Positions 24,484-32,997 of a stretch of DNA of 46,250 nucleotides are shown here, one piece after another. The stretch covers positions 1 through 46,250 of the forward strand of contig NZ_FZOJ01000035.1 of assembly GCF_900188145.1 (NCBI RefSeq), read 5' to 3'. Every line of letters begins with the position of its first letter. The stretch's first letter is position 1. Origin of the DNA: Anaerovirgula multivorans (GTDB taxonomy: Bacteria > Bacillota > Clostridia > Peptostreptococcales > Natronincolaceae). The notes under the pieces are model-generated. The model did no database searches. It worked only from the letters and a program-made list of their open reading frames with translations, and was not told where the DNA came from. The position numbers and the translations under genes were made by a program.

Positions 24484-24775
24484 AGTTTCTAATTTGCTCA
24501 TATATAATTACACCTGCTTTCTTAATGCTCTCAAGAAGTTCATCATCTAAATATTTATCTATAAATACTACATAAATTTTTAAAAAGTATGAATTTCTTC
24601 AATATCAGCATACAATAATACTTTGTCTATAGATGATAGCTCATCTGCAAATATTGCAATATCAAAATCGCTAACTATTGAATTATCCCCTAACACTAGA
24701 CACAAATAAAATAATATTCTGAATTTTATATTGCGTAGCGGTTTCTTTTATTTTCACTAAAACAGGATCTTTCAT
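24482..24775 (-). pseudogene. MNT nucleotidyltransferase (antitoxin) relic
   Basis: From ATG 24775 (minus) it reads MKDPVLVKIKETATQYKIQN, IILFVSSVRG, then a frameshift and SDFDIAIFADELSSIDKVLL, then after another disruption VFIDKYLDDELLESIKKAGV ending YEQIRN-stop. The G-S-x-x-x-G...S-D-x-D-I/L-A-I pattern is the minimal nucleotidyltransferase active site, with the first Gly-Ser mutated to Val-Ser. With the HEPN relic it makes a dead type VII toxin-antitoxin pair. Confidence 0.6.
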
Positions 24776-24882
24776 TTTTTTCTCTACTTTCTATTCAAAA
24801 TTTTATATATGCCCTTATAGTAGCATATTTCCTTATTCTGTACAATAATAGTTAATATGTCACACTTATTTAAAAGAACTTA

Positions 24883-25212
24883 TTATTTTTTAGTATCATC
24901 TTTCGTATTTAAAATACTTGGTCTCTTACCTTTAAGGGGTACAGGGATTCTAAATAGAATATCCATCAAGGCCTTTATATTAAGTGGTATTAATGGCCAT
25001 AAGTATGGTACATTTAGAGATTTTGTGGTTGCAAGTAATATAAACCATAAGAGGACAGCAGCTAATAACCCATAAATGCCTAATATTGCCCCTGCTATTA
25101 AAAATATAAGCCTAAAAATCCTATTAGCCAGACTTAATTCATAACTAGGTGTGACAAAGGTACTTATAGCCGCAATGGCCAGGTAAAGAATAACTTCCTC
25201 AGCAAAGAAGCC
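24883..25212 (-). pseudogene. C-terminal fragment of GerA-family spore germination protein
   Basis: The minus strand gives about 105 residues: AEEVILYLAIAAISTFVTPS, YELSLANRIFRLIFLIAGAI, LGIYGLLAAVLLWFILLATT and SLNVPYLWPLIPLNIKALMD, ending VPLKGKRPSIL and a short charged tail. This is the last part of a GerAA/GerKA-type subunit of the nutrient germinant receptor, including the conserved TPSYEL motif. The N-terminal 350 or so residues are absent, also beyond the IS1182 copy. It indicates a spore-forming host or donor. Confidence 0.75.
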
Positions 25213-26807
25213 ATGAAGGCCATGGGGACGTTTTGGGACCAGTGAAAAACTGGTCCTTTTTCTCGATAAATCGCAAGAAATTTTGACAAATGTAAAAAAT
25301 AGTCTGTCATTTCTAAAATTCCCTTAAAACTAGATAAAAAAGAGGAGACTATTGCTGCTATCCTCTTGATATTTACTGCTATTGCAGCTAGCTTTGATTG
25401 TTTCGACACACTTATTAAGCCATATCCTCTTGCTCGACATAGCCCATGAAATCTTTTGAGTTCAGCATTTTTACCTTCTATAGAAGCTCTCTTTTTATAT
25501 TTTTCCTTGAACTCTTCTGTTTTCTGATACTGAGATATTTCATAAAATTCCGCAGCATTTAAACCTACTATAAGTATTTTTCTTGCGCTTTTTTTAGCAC
25601 ATTCATCATGTTTATGACATGCCTTACATTGACTCATTTCAAAATAGTATTTATATCCTTCTTTTTCTCTTGTCTTGCTTTTATATTTATAATGCTTTTT
25701 ATTTATGGTTGTATTTTCTTGACTACACTGCCATTCATCTGAGTCTTTATTATATGTATACTCACTTTCATCAATCCTGTAAGCAGATGTGCTAACTGGT
25801 ATGAAAGCTTTTGATTTCATTTCTTCTATATCATCTAATATTGATTTTCTAAAATATGCTTTATCTCCATAAACTTCTTCAACGGCTATGCCAGTTTTTT
25901 TAGTTCCTTCTAGCATTTCTTTTGTATGGCTACCATCTGTATATGCTCCATCAGCTGTTTTTACTGAAGTAATTATGCGCTCATTTGTTGTCATAACAAA
26001 TTCTGTTTTATATCCAAAAAAATCTTGGGTTTTACTCTTGCGACCAACTCTTGCATCTTCATCTATCAAGGATCGTATCCCCTTTTGATTTATAAACTTA
26101 GGATCATTTAGTATTTCTTTTGCCTTTTTAATTGCTTCTGCTGTTTTTTGCTCTTTAGTAGATATATTTCTTTCTGCTTGATCAATTACTATTTCTAGGT
26201 ATTCTTTCATTATAGCCTTTGCCTCTTTATGATCTTCAATTTCTTTATAGTCTGGCACCACGGGTATATCTTCTAGATTTTGGGATGTTTCTTCTGCATA
26301 TGTTTTGATAATTTTTCTTCCTAAATGCTTCATTAATCGTTCTGGAGTTTTCTTTATTGTATTCGCCTCTATATGGGTAGCATCAATACTTACACTCTTT
26401 CCCTCGACGATTCCTTTTTCTACACATTGTCTTACGATTTCTGTGATGATTTCATCTAGCGTTGACTCTTCAAGTCGTTGTGCTCTGAATTTAGATAAAA
26501 GACTTTTATCCGGAAGCGAATCTTCTGGATTAATACCAATAAAGTACATATATGCTAGGTTTAAACTCGCTTCTTCCTTAACCTTTTCATCAGATAAATT
26601 ATATAAATGTTGCAAAAAAAGTAACTTGCACATTAATTCCGGTTCTTTAGCAGGTCATCCAAATTCCTTGCAATAGCTATTCTCTAGTAATCTATTGATA
26701 AAGCTAAAATCTACTACTGAATCAATTCTTTTTAGTATATGATTTTCTGGTATTTTATTATATAATGATGAGTGAAAAGATATTTGCTTTAGCTTATGTC
26801 GAAGCAT
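25164..26807 (-). pseudogene. IS1182-family transposase with in-frame stop
   Basis: About 540 codons from ATG 26807. The front reads MLRHKLKQISFHSSLYNKIP, then a TGA at 26657-26655 inside what is normally G-R-P-A-K-E-P-E (a CGA to TGA change would do it), then continues intact from PAKEPELMCKLLFLQHLYNL. Catalytic segments include VEGKSVSIDATHIEANTIKK (first Asp), EEVYGDKAYFRK (second Asp) and EKYKKRASIEGKNAELKRFH (Glu). The last 20 codons run past the IS end at 25235. If translation restarts at the ATG at 26633, the first 60 residues are missing, so it is probably inactive. Confidence 0.8.
25226..25234 (+). repeat. 9-bp target-site duplication, left copy
   Basis: GGACGTTTT directly precedes the left inverted repeat of the IS1182 element; the identical sequence directly follows the right one at 26976-26984. 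Confidence 0.75.
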
Positions 26808-26975
26808 GAAAAAACCCCCTTTTGGTTTTGTTTGGTCGTACTTACATTATACCATAAACGGGGTTTTTTTGTCTGAAATCAAGTGTTTTCAATGATTCGA
26901 AAAAATATTTTGTACTTAATATACAAACATAGTGTAAGTTAAACTGGATGTTTGCGGGGACTTTTTCACTGGTCC
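25235..26975 (-). mobile_element. IS1182-family insertion sequence
   Basis: The ends are a perfect 15-bp inverted repeat: GGGACCAGTGAAAAA at 25235-25249 and its complement at 26961-26975. It is flanked by the 9-bp direct repeat GGACGTTTT. The single transposase gene is on the minus strand and has an in-frame stop. The target lay in one arm of a hairpin whose arms are still visible at 26976-27025. Without the IS, the hairpin would directly adjoin the GerA fragment. Confidence 0.8.
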
Positions 26976-27025
26976 CGGACGTTTTGATTGCCACTAATTC
27001 TTTAGTTCATGGCAATCAAAACGTC
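26976..27025. repeat. 17-bp inverted repeat (hairpin) at the IS1182 target
   Basis: GGACGTTTTGATTGCCA and TGGCAATCAAAACGTCC are perfect complements around a 16-base loop (26993-27008). IS1182 duplicated its first nine bases. The stem resembles the small palindromic units that clostridial RAYT-type elements leave behind, or a strong terminator for the minus-strand gene 27062-27757 that ends just beside it. Confidence 0.8.
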
Positions 27026-27061
27026 CCTTTGGCCCGTGGTATATAGGCAACTAATACCAAA

Positions 27062-27757
27062 TCAAAGATTGTCGTCATCTACCTGTAGTAAATCCTCCCC
27101 CTGATTATTAGATAAATCTGTCATTTCTACCAATTCTATTATTTCTTTTATTTTATCACTATCATAATTCTTGTCCTTCGGTAAAGGTTCTAAAACATCT
27201 ATATCTTCTGTACCTTTATCTAAGTCTATTTTATCCTTGTTAATACCTTCAGATACCTTCATTGCCTGTATTACTCTTTGGATTCTTTTTGCTGTAGTTA
27301 TTGCACTTTCAACAGCCTCCAATAAATTCTTATCTTCTTCATGCGCATAGTCTTTCAATATGTTTATGACTCCCAATTGTTTTTCAATTTTGTTAGAAAC
27401 AGTTGCATAGGGTAGTCCTTGGATTTTATAGGAACTATCCAGAAGTTGTTGCATTGTATTTATTATCTCTAATGCTCCTGCAAGTGTATGGATTGGAACT
27501 TGCTCTTTTTCATCTAAGTATGCACAAACAGACTGAAGTGCTCTTTTTATATCAGGATTTTTTATTGCCTTCCCAATGTCAATCGTTATACCCTTAGATT
27601 GTGTACCTGTTGCTCCTCCATAGCCACTTAATCCTTCCCTTCTACTGAATATGAGAATTACCAATAATATGGGAATATATGGATATAGCACTGTTAATAT
27701 ACTGGTTGTTGAAGGTTCTTCTATATTTGAGTTGTTACTGAATGATTTTTCCCTCAA
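27062..27757 (-). CDS. membrane-anchored hypothetical protein with helical, acidic tail
   Basis: A 231-residue protein starting at TTG 27757, eight bases after AAGGAAGGAGG; the longer frame would translate that site. After a polar front comes one membrane helix (about residues 19-38, ILTVLYPYIPILLVILIFSR), then a Gly-rich linker and a long helical region (IINTMQQLLDSSYKIQGLPY and ESAITTAKRIQRVIQAMKVS), ending in an acidic tail with Asp-Asp-Asp. The N-in/C-in topology is not clear. I do not recognise the family; in sporulating clostridia similar small membrane-coiled proteins lie near spore genes, but that is only context. Confidence 0.65.
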   Translation of the reverse strand: MREKSFSNNSNIEEPSTTSILTVLYPYIPILLVILIFSRREGLSGYGGATGTQSKGITIDIGKAIKNPDIKRALQSVCAYLDEKEQVPIHTLAGALEIINTMQQLLDSSYKIQGLPYATVSNKIEKQLGVINILKDYAHEEDKNLLEAVESAITTAKRIQRVIQAMKVSEGINKDKIDLDKGTEDIDVLEPLPKDKNYDSDKIKEIIELVEMTDLSNNQGEDLLQVDDDNL

Positions 27758-28207
27758 TAGCCATTCCTCCTTCCTTCTATTTTGCAACTAGTTCCATTTC
27801 CAGTATCTTATAAACTCTTTTTATTTAAAATTGTGACAAAATTTGCATAAAGACTTTTTGCCACTTGTATTGTAATCCAAGATTATTTTTAAAATAAAGT
27901 ACTTAAACATCCTCTCGTATTACATTATGCTCTAATTTAAATTTTGGTTCTATAGATTGTGTTTGTACTTTTTAGTAACTATGTATAATCTACAAACAAA
28001 TAAAAGTACTTTACATTTGAATCAACACAAAGTACTTTTAAAGAAATTTACTCTAATTAAATTTTCATTAATCCTTATTTTCATTCGAACAAATCAGTAA
28101 ATTGATTTGTTAATCAACAACTATTTTAAACGTTGTTCCTTCTACAAAGGATTTTACTACAGATACGGAAAGTATTTCAAAATTTTTGATGCTTATATTT
28201 ATCATAA
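27758..28207. other. A/T-rich gene-free region with three AAAGTACTTT-type palindromes
   Basis: About 450 bp upstream of the minus-strand gene and before the truncated phage gene. The palindrome AAAGTACTT(T/A) occurs at 27896-27905, 28003-28012 and 28029-28038, the last two 26 bp apart. These may be operator sites for the 27757 gene or chance in A/T-rich DNA. A minus-strand frame near 28110-28202 ends SFVEGTTFKIVVD, weakly like a histidine-kinase end. Confidence 0.4.
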
Positions 28208-28249
28208 AATTTCTACCAAGTAGGTATCTGTACAGCAGCCAAACAGTGG

Positions 28250-29215
28250 GTGAGATATTTATGCAGAGCCATGAAGGCGTATGGTTTTGAAACTCTGGTA
28301 ATGTCGGTATCTATGGAAAATCTACAGCTGCCAGAGGAATGGAGACAGAAAATGCATGACGGGAAGGATGGACAAACGGGATGGGAACCCCCCACCTCCT
28401 TTTTTAGCCCAACCAATCAGCAGGTGAGGATATATTACGAGAAGATCTGCAGGGAGTTAATAGATATTATGGTGGAAGAGGGAATGCCCCCAATACTGCA
28501 GCTGGGAGAACCTTGGTGGTGGTGGCAGGAATTTATGCCGGGAAATGTTCAAGAGCCCTATCCTGGAAGACCACCTTGTTTTTATGATGAAGCCACAAAA
28601 CAGAAATTTCAAAGTGAGAAGGGAAGGCAGTTACCTTTTTATACAACATCAGATATCCCACTGACACAGGGAAATATAGAAGTCCTTGAATGGTTAAGAG
28701 ACCAATTAGGGGACTTTTCTAATTTTGTAAAGGGAATTGTTAAAAGTTATTCTGGAGGACAATATACAGTTCTATTCTTCCCACCATCAGTATTGGATGC
28801 AGAAAGGGTTCCAGAAGGAATACGGATAGTAAATGTTCCCATCGGAGATTGGGAAAATCCCAGCCTGGACTTTATTCAAATAGAGGATTATGACTGGGTG
28901 GTCCATGAAAATGAAAGACATCCTGAAATCTTTGATTTTGCTTTAGATTTCTTAAGATATCAGCAGCATAAAACCCATTACTTTGCAGGCTTTGCCTGGG
29001 AGGAGTTCACTAATCTGTTTGGTAAAAGTATAGAAAAACAGTGGCAGTTAATTGAAAGGGCAGCAGTTGTAGCTTTATCAAGAGGGATGAGGGAGGTTTT
29101 TGTATGGGCAGGAACACAGATTAGAAGAGATAGCTGGATGCCTGAAATCCCTGTAAGATATATTCCAAGGATGATTAATAGGACACTGCTGAGAATTGAA
29201 AAGATGGAAATATAG
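28250..29215 (+). CDS. phage tail-associated protein, 5'-truncated
   Basis: A 321-residue C-terminal part of a large phage structural protein. The open frame runs back to 28208 without a start, and those extra codons (GICTAAKQWV) still look native, so the gene has lost its front. It is Trp-rich: LQLGEPWWWWQEFMPGNVQE, PGRPPCFYDEATKQKF, TVLFFPPSVLDAERVPEGIR, MREVFVWAGTQIRRDSWMPE. This resembles TIM-barrel-like, glycosidase-type tail proteins of clostridial prophages; function is uncertain. It lies 50 bp before the holin, the usual tail-lysis order. The end appears intact (TAG at 29213). Confidence 0.6.
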   Translation: MRYLCRAMKAYGFETLVMSVSMENLQLPEEWRQKMHDGKDGQTGWEPPTSFFSPTNQQVRIYYEKICRELIDIMVEEGMPPILQLGEPWWWWQEFMPGNVQEPYPGRPPCFYDEATKQKFQSEKGRQLPFYTTSDIPLTQGNIEVLEWLRDQLGDFSNFVKGIVKSYSGGQYTVLFFPPSVLDAERVPEGIRIVNVPIGDWENPSLDFIQIEDYDWVVHENERHPEIFDFALDFLRYQQHKTHYFAGFAWEEFTNLFGKSIEKQWQLIERAAVVALSRGMREVFVWAGTQIRRDSWMPEIPVRYIPRMINRTLLRIEKMEI

Positions 29216-29265
29216 AATACCAAGAAAAATTTGAAAACAAATGGATGTTGGAAGGAGGAAGTAAT

Positions 29266-29667
29266 TTGAAGGATATTATAAATTCAATACAGTTTGTTTT
29301 TACAGCTGTTGGAGCATTCCTAGGATGGTTTTTAGGAGGTTTTGACGGCTTTTTATATGCCCTTTTAGCCTTTGTAATCATTGATTATGTAACAGGAATA
29401 ATGCTTGCAGTTTTACAGAAAAAACTCTCTAGTGAAATAGGTTTTCATGGGATATTTAAGAAGGTACTGATTTTCACTATGGTGGCAGTAGGTCACACTG
29501 TGGATACTTATATTATTCAAAATGGTAGTGCCATTCGCACCGCTGTTATTTTTTTCTACCTTTCAAATGAAGGAATCAGTATTCTAGAGAATGCTGCAAA
29601 AATAGGACTACCGATACCTGATAAGTTAAAGAGTGTATTATCACAGCTTAGTAAGGAGGATGAGTAG
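29266..29667 (+). CDS. phage holin (toxin secretion/phage lysis holin family)
   Basis: A 133-residue holin that makes the membrane lesion for the lysis enzyme. It starts at TTG 29266 with AAGGAGGAAGTAA ahead. Three membrane helices: SIQFVFTAVGAFLGWFLGGF, LYALLAFVIIDYVTGIMLAV (with the conserved D-Y-x-T-G of the family) and VLIFTMVAVGHTVDTYIIQN, followed by FFYLSNEGISILENAAKIGL, a hallmark of phage_holin_4 proteins. The amidase gene follows two bases after the stop, so they are co-translated. Confidence 0.9.
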   Translation: MKDIINSIQFVFTAVGAFLGWFLGGFDGFLYALLAFVIIDYVTGIMLAVLQKKLSSEIGFHGIFKKVLIFTMVAVGHTVDTYIIQNGSAIRTAVIFFYLSNEGISILENAAKIGLPIPDKLKSVLSQLSKEDE

Positions 29668-29668
29668 A

Positions 29669-30349
29669 ATGGCAAAAATATGCTTTGATTATGGTCATGG
29701 AGGAAGCGATCCAGGAGCAGTTTATAAAGGAAGAAAGGAATCCGAGGATAACCTTGCTATAGGAAGAGAAATTGCAAAGGAACTTAGACGTCACGGTATT
29801 ACAGTAGATGAAACTAGAACTGCTGATGTAGCTGTAAGTTTAAGGCAAAGAAGTGAATTTGAGAGCAAAGGAAACTATGACTACTTTGTATCTTTTCATA
29901 GAAATGCCTTTAAACCCGAGACAGTTACGAGGGCTGAAACTTTTGTCTATACAAAAGCATCAACAAAGTCCAAGGAGCTGGCTGAGAAAATACAAAATGC
30001 TTTAGTGGGTATCGGTTTTATCAATAGGGGAGCTAAAACAGCAAATTTTCATGTACTTAGGGAAACCAAGGCTCCAGCAGTGTTAGTGGAAATGGGGTTT
30101 ATTGATAATACCAAGGATAATAACCTATTTGATAGCAAAAGAAAAGAAATTGTGATAGAAATTACAAAGGCTATGTTAGCTCAGCTTGGAATTTCCTATA
30201 AAGAAGAGTTAGCTACTGAAAAAACAGATGGGCAGGTCCTTTATAGGGTAATGGCAGGTTCTTACGCAGTTAGAAAAAATGCTGAAAAGCAGGTGCAAAA
30301 GTTAAAGACAGCAGGTTTTGATGCCACCATTATGGTTTTCAATAGGTAG
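29669..30349 (+). CDS. N-acetylmuramoyl-L-alanine amidase with SPOR-like repeat (endolysin)
   Basis: A 226-residue endolysin that cuts the amide bond between muramic acid and the peptide stem. Amidase_3 domain: FDYGHGGSDPGAVYKG (zinc His), the Glu in RKESEDNLAI, DYFVSFHRNAFKPET (second zinc His) and APAVLVEMGFIDNTKDN (catalytic Glu), residues about 4-175. After a linker, a SPOR-like segment at the end (VLYRVMAGSYAVRKNAEKQV, KLKTAGFDATIMV) binds wall glycan. ATG 29669 with AAGGAGG ahead; ATG 29660 is a possible alternative. Confidence 0.9.
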   Translation: MAKICFDYGHGGSDPGAVYKGRKESEDNLAIGREIAKELRRHGITVDETRTADVAVSLRQRSEFESKGNYDYFVSFHRNAFKPETVTRAETFVYTKASTKSKELAEKIQNALVGIGFINRGAKTANFHVLRETKAPAVLVEMGFIDNTKDNNLFDSKRKEIVIEITKAMLAQLGISYKEELATEKTDGQVLYRVMAGSYAVRKNAEKQVQKLKTAGFDATIMVFNR

Positions 30350-30370
30350 CCTAGTTACCCTGTATATAGC

Positions 30371-30421
30371 TTGACTTCTATCAAATTTAGAGTGATATAT
30401 AGTAGTACCAAATTGATAGAA
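30371..30421 (+). promoter_or_regulatory. promoter and inverted repeat ahead of the recombinase pair
   Basis: TTCTATCAAATTT (30376-30388) is repeated inverted as AAATTGATAGAA (30410-30421) with one base missing. It overlaps a possible -35 (TTGACT, 30371) and -10 (GATATA, 30394). Large serine recombinases commonly have their attachment site directly upstream, so this may be an att half-site pair, or an operator. Confidence 0.45.
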
Positions 30422-30434
30422 AGGAGGAACTTCA

Positions 30435-31721
30435 GTGCGTGTGAGGATTATAGAGCCTATTAGAAAGGTACAGAATCTAAAGAAAAGAGTGTGTGCCTAT
30501 GCTAGGGTTTCCACGGATAGTGAAGCTCAAGGGGACTCATTGGAAAACCAAATAACTTACTATGAAAACTTAATTGGATCAAATCCTGAATATGAGTTTG
30601 TTGGTGTATTTGCCGATAGAGGCATCACAGGGACTACTGAAAACAGACCTGAATTTAGGCGAATGATCGAAGCCGCAAGGGATGGTCAGATAGATTTAAT
30701 CATCACTAAATCCATCTCAAGGTTTGCAAGAAACACTGCGGTAATGTTGGAGGTAGTAAGGGAATTAAAGGAATTAGGAGTAGAGGTAAGATTTGAAAAA
30801 GAGAATATTAATACATTATCAGGGGACGGTGAGTTGATGCTTGCTGTCCTCTCTGCTTTTGCTCAGGAAGAAAGTAAAAATGTCAGTGACAACATTAAAT
30901 GGAGAGTTAGAAAAAAATTTGAAGCTGGTGAAGTGATGGTTAATACAACAAGGTTTCTAGGCTATGACAAAGATGGCGAGGGCAATCTAATCATCAATGA
31001 AGAAGAAGCAGAAATAGTTAAAGGGATTTTTAATGAATACCTTGGTGGAAGAGGTACCTTTGTTATTGCAAAGGAACTGAATCAAGAAAAAGTCCCAACG
31101 GTTACAGGTGGAAAGTGGTATGACAGCACCATCCTAACCATCTTAAAAAATGAGAAGTATAAAGGAGATGTCCTACTTCAAAAGACATATACCCTAGATC
31201 ATTTAACGAAGAAAAAAGTTAAAAATACTGGTGAGGTAGACAGCTACTATATAGAAGATAACCATCCAGCCATTATTCGAAGAGAGATATGGGAAAAGGT
31301 ACAGGAGGAGATTATAAAGAGAGGAAAGGCCAAAGGGAATACTGGAGATAAGAATAAATACATAAATCAATATCCCCTTTCAGGAATGCTCTACTGTAGT
31401 AAGTGTGGAGCATCTTTAATAAGGAGAACTTGGAACAGTAAGCTAAGCTGCAGAAAAATCGTATGGCAGTGCAGTAACTATATTAAAAATGGAAAGAATG
31501 CCTGCGAAGGTACAAAGATAGATGATGAGATTATTAGCAGGATTAATATAAAGGAAGAAGTGATTGTAAAGGAGGAGATGAAAAATGGCGAGAAATATTA
31601 CAGTTATACCAGCAAAGGTAAACAGAACAAATCTCGCAGAGAGTTTAAAACCACAGAATCAGAAAATGGCAGCCTACTGCAGGGTTTCGACAGACCAATT
31701 AGAACAGTTATCAAGCTATGA
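30435..31721 (+). CDS. large serine recombinase 1
   Basis: A 428-residue site-specific recombinase. The resolvase domain has catalytic Ser26 in AYARVSTDSEAQGDSLENQ, the QIDLIITKSISRFARNT block with its Arg residues, and LSAFAQEESKNVSDNI. The recombinase domain follows (GKWYDSTILTILKNEKYKGD), then a zinc ribbon (LYCSKCGASLIRRTW, WQCSNY, NACEG). GTG 30435 follows AGAAAGGAGGAACTTCA. Past about residue 385 its frame overlaps the second recombinase by 137 bp and the normal coiled-coil tail is missing, so it is short for the family. Such tandem pairs often work together. Confidence 0.9.
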   Translation: MRVRIIEPIRKVQNLKKRVCAYARVSTDSEAQGDSLENQITYYENLIGSNPEYEFVGVFADRGITGTTENRPEFRRMIEAARDGQIDLIITKSISRFARNTAVMLEVVRELKELGVEVRFEKENINTLSGDGELMLAVLSAFAQEESKNVSDNIKWRVRKKFEAGEVMVNTTRFLGYDKDGEGNLIINEEEAEIVKGIFNEYLGGRGTFVIAKELNQEKVPTVTGGKWYDSTILTILKNEKYKGDVLLQKTYTLDHLTKKKVKNTGEVDSYYIEDNHPAIIRREIWEKVQEEIIKRGKAKGNTGDKNKYINQYPLSGMLYCSKCGASLIRRTWNSKLSCRKIVWQCSNYIKNGKNACEGTKIDDEIISRINIKEEVIVKEEMKNGEKYYSYTSKGKQNKSRREFKTTESENGSLLQGFDRPIRTVIKL

Positions 31722-32997
31722 AGCTCAGGTAAATTACTACACTACTTTTATAGAAAATCACCCATATTATACTCTAGCAGGAATCTATGCCGATGAAGGA
31801 ATAAGTGGTACCAACACTAAGAAGAGAGATCAATTCAACAAGATGATTGAGGACTGTAAAGAAGGTAAGATAGATATGATTATCACCAAATCCATTTCAA
31901 GGTTTGCAAGGAACACCTTAGATTGCCTAAACTATGTAAGGCAGCTTAAGGATATAGGAGTAGGGATTATATTTGAAAAGGAAAATATCAACACCTTAGA
32001 TGCTAAAGGAGAGGTGCTACTTACCATTTTAAGTTCATTGGCCCAAGATGAGAGTAGGTCGATATCTGAAAACTCCACTTGGGGAATAAGACGAAGGTTT
32101 GAACAGGGGAAACTACACATCAATCATACTAAGTTTTTAGGCTATGAAAAAGACGAAGAAGGTAACCTTATCATAAATGAAAGTCAAGCAAAAATTGTAA
32201 GAAGAATCTATAAAGATTTTCTAGATGGTAAAGGAGCAAATAGAATAGCTAGAGAACTTGAGGAAGAAGGGATTATCAATTGGAATAGAAAAGCAAAGTG
32301 GTATGAAAGCAGCATAAGAAACATGCTAACTAATGAAAAATACAAGGGGGATGCCCTACTACAAAAGACCTACACAGTAGATTTCCTTTCAAAGAAGAGG
32401 ACGGAGAACAATGGTGAAATTCCACAGTACTATGTAGAGGAAAGCCATCCTGCCATTATTGATAAAGAAATGTGGGAAGCTGTGCAGCTTGAGATGGAAA
32501 GAAGGAAAGCATTTGTTAAAGAGCATGGAATAGCAAAGTTAGATTATGCAACAGTTAAAAATCCCTTTGCAGGTAGAATTATTTGTGGCAACTGTGGAAG
32601 TACCTTTGGCAGAAAAGTATGGAACTCTAGGGATGAGAGGTTAAAGAGAATCATTTGGAGATGTAATAAAAAGTATGAAAGGAAGGGCAAAAAAAGCTGT
32701 AATAGCAACCACATAGACAATAAAGTTTTATATCTAGCCTTCGTAAATACCTTTAATGCCATGATTGAAAACAAAGATTATTTTATGGATAAATGGAAGC
32801 AAAGGCTCGAAAGTGATAATGTTTTAGTAAGATATAAGGCTAATCAGTTTATAAGAATTTTAGTAGATGCAGAACCAGTAGAAGAATTTGATATGGATTT
32901 GTTTTTTAGGCTTACTGAAAAAATGACGATATTTGAAAAAGAAAAAATTATTGTGACCCTGCTTGATGGAATAGAAATTGAATGTGATATTGAATAA
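31585..32997 (+). CDS. large serine recombinase 2
   Basis: A 470-residue full-length recombinase: catalytic Ser35 in AAYCRVSTDQLEQLSSYEAQ, the KIDMIITKSISRFARNTLDC block, recombinase domain (AKWYESSIRNMLTNEKYKGD), zinc ribbon (IICGNCGSTFGRKVW, WRCNKK, KSCNSN) and the C-terminal tail (EFDMDLFFRLTEKMTIFEKE, ending IEIECDIE). That tail type matches the fragments elsewhere in the window in position but not in sequence, so the fragments come from other elements. ATG 31585 has AAAGGAGGAGATGAAAA ahead, inside gene 1. Its partner and the prophage lysis genes lie directly upstream. Confidence 0.92.
   Translation: MARNITVIPAKVNRTNLAESLKPQNQKMAAYCRVSTDQLEQLSSYEAQVNYYTTFIENHPYYTLAGIYADEGISGTNTKKRDQFNKMIEDCKEGKIDMIITKSISRFARNTLDCLNYVRQLKDIGVGIIFEKENINTLDAKGEVLLTILSSLAQDESRSISENSTWGIRRRFEQGKLHINHTKFLGYEKDEEGNLIINESQAKIVRRIYKDFLDGKGANRIARELEEEGIINWNRKAKWYESSIRNMLTNEKYKGDALLQKTYTVDFLSKKRTENNGEIPQYYVEESHPAIIDKEMWEAVQLEMERRKAFVKEHGIAKLDYATVKNPFAGRIICGNCGSTFGRKVWNSRDERLKRIIWRCNKKYERKGKKSCNSNHIDNKVLYLAFVNTFNAMIENKDYFMDKWKQRLESDNVLVRYKANQFIRILVDAEPVEEFDMDLFFRLTEKMTIFEKEKIIVTLLDGIEIECDIE

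Noticed and set aside
24857..25075. Plus-strand open frame of 72 codons
   Set aside because: Antisense of the GerA relic, whose minus-strand translation is clearly conserved.
28110..28202. Minus-strand piece resembling a histidine-kinase C-terminus (ending SFVEGTTFKIVVD)
   Set aside because: Only 30 codons and the match needs an internal deletion; too weak to annotate as a gene relic.
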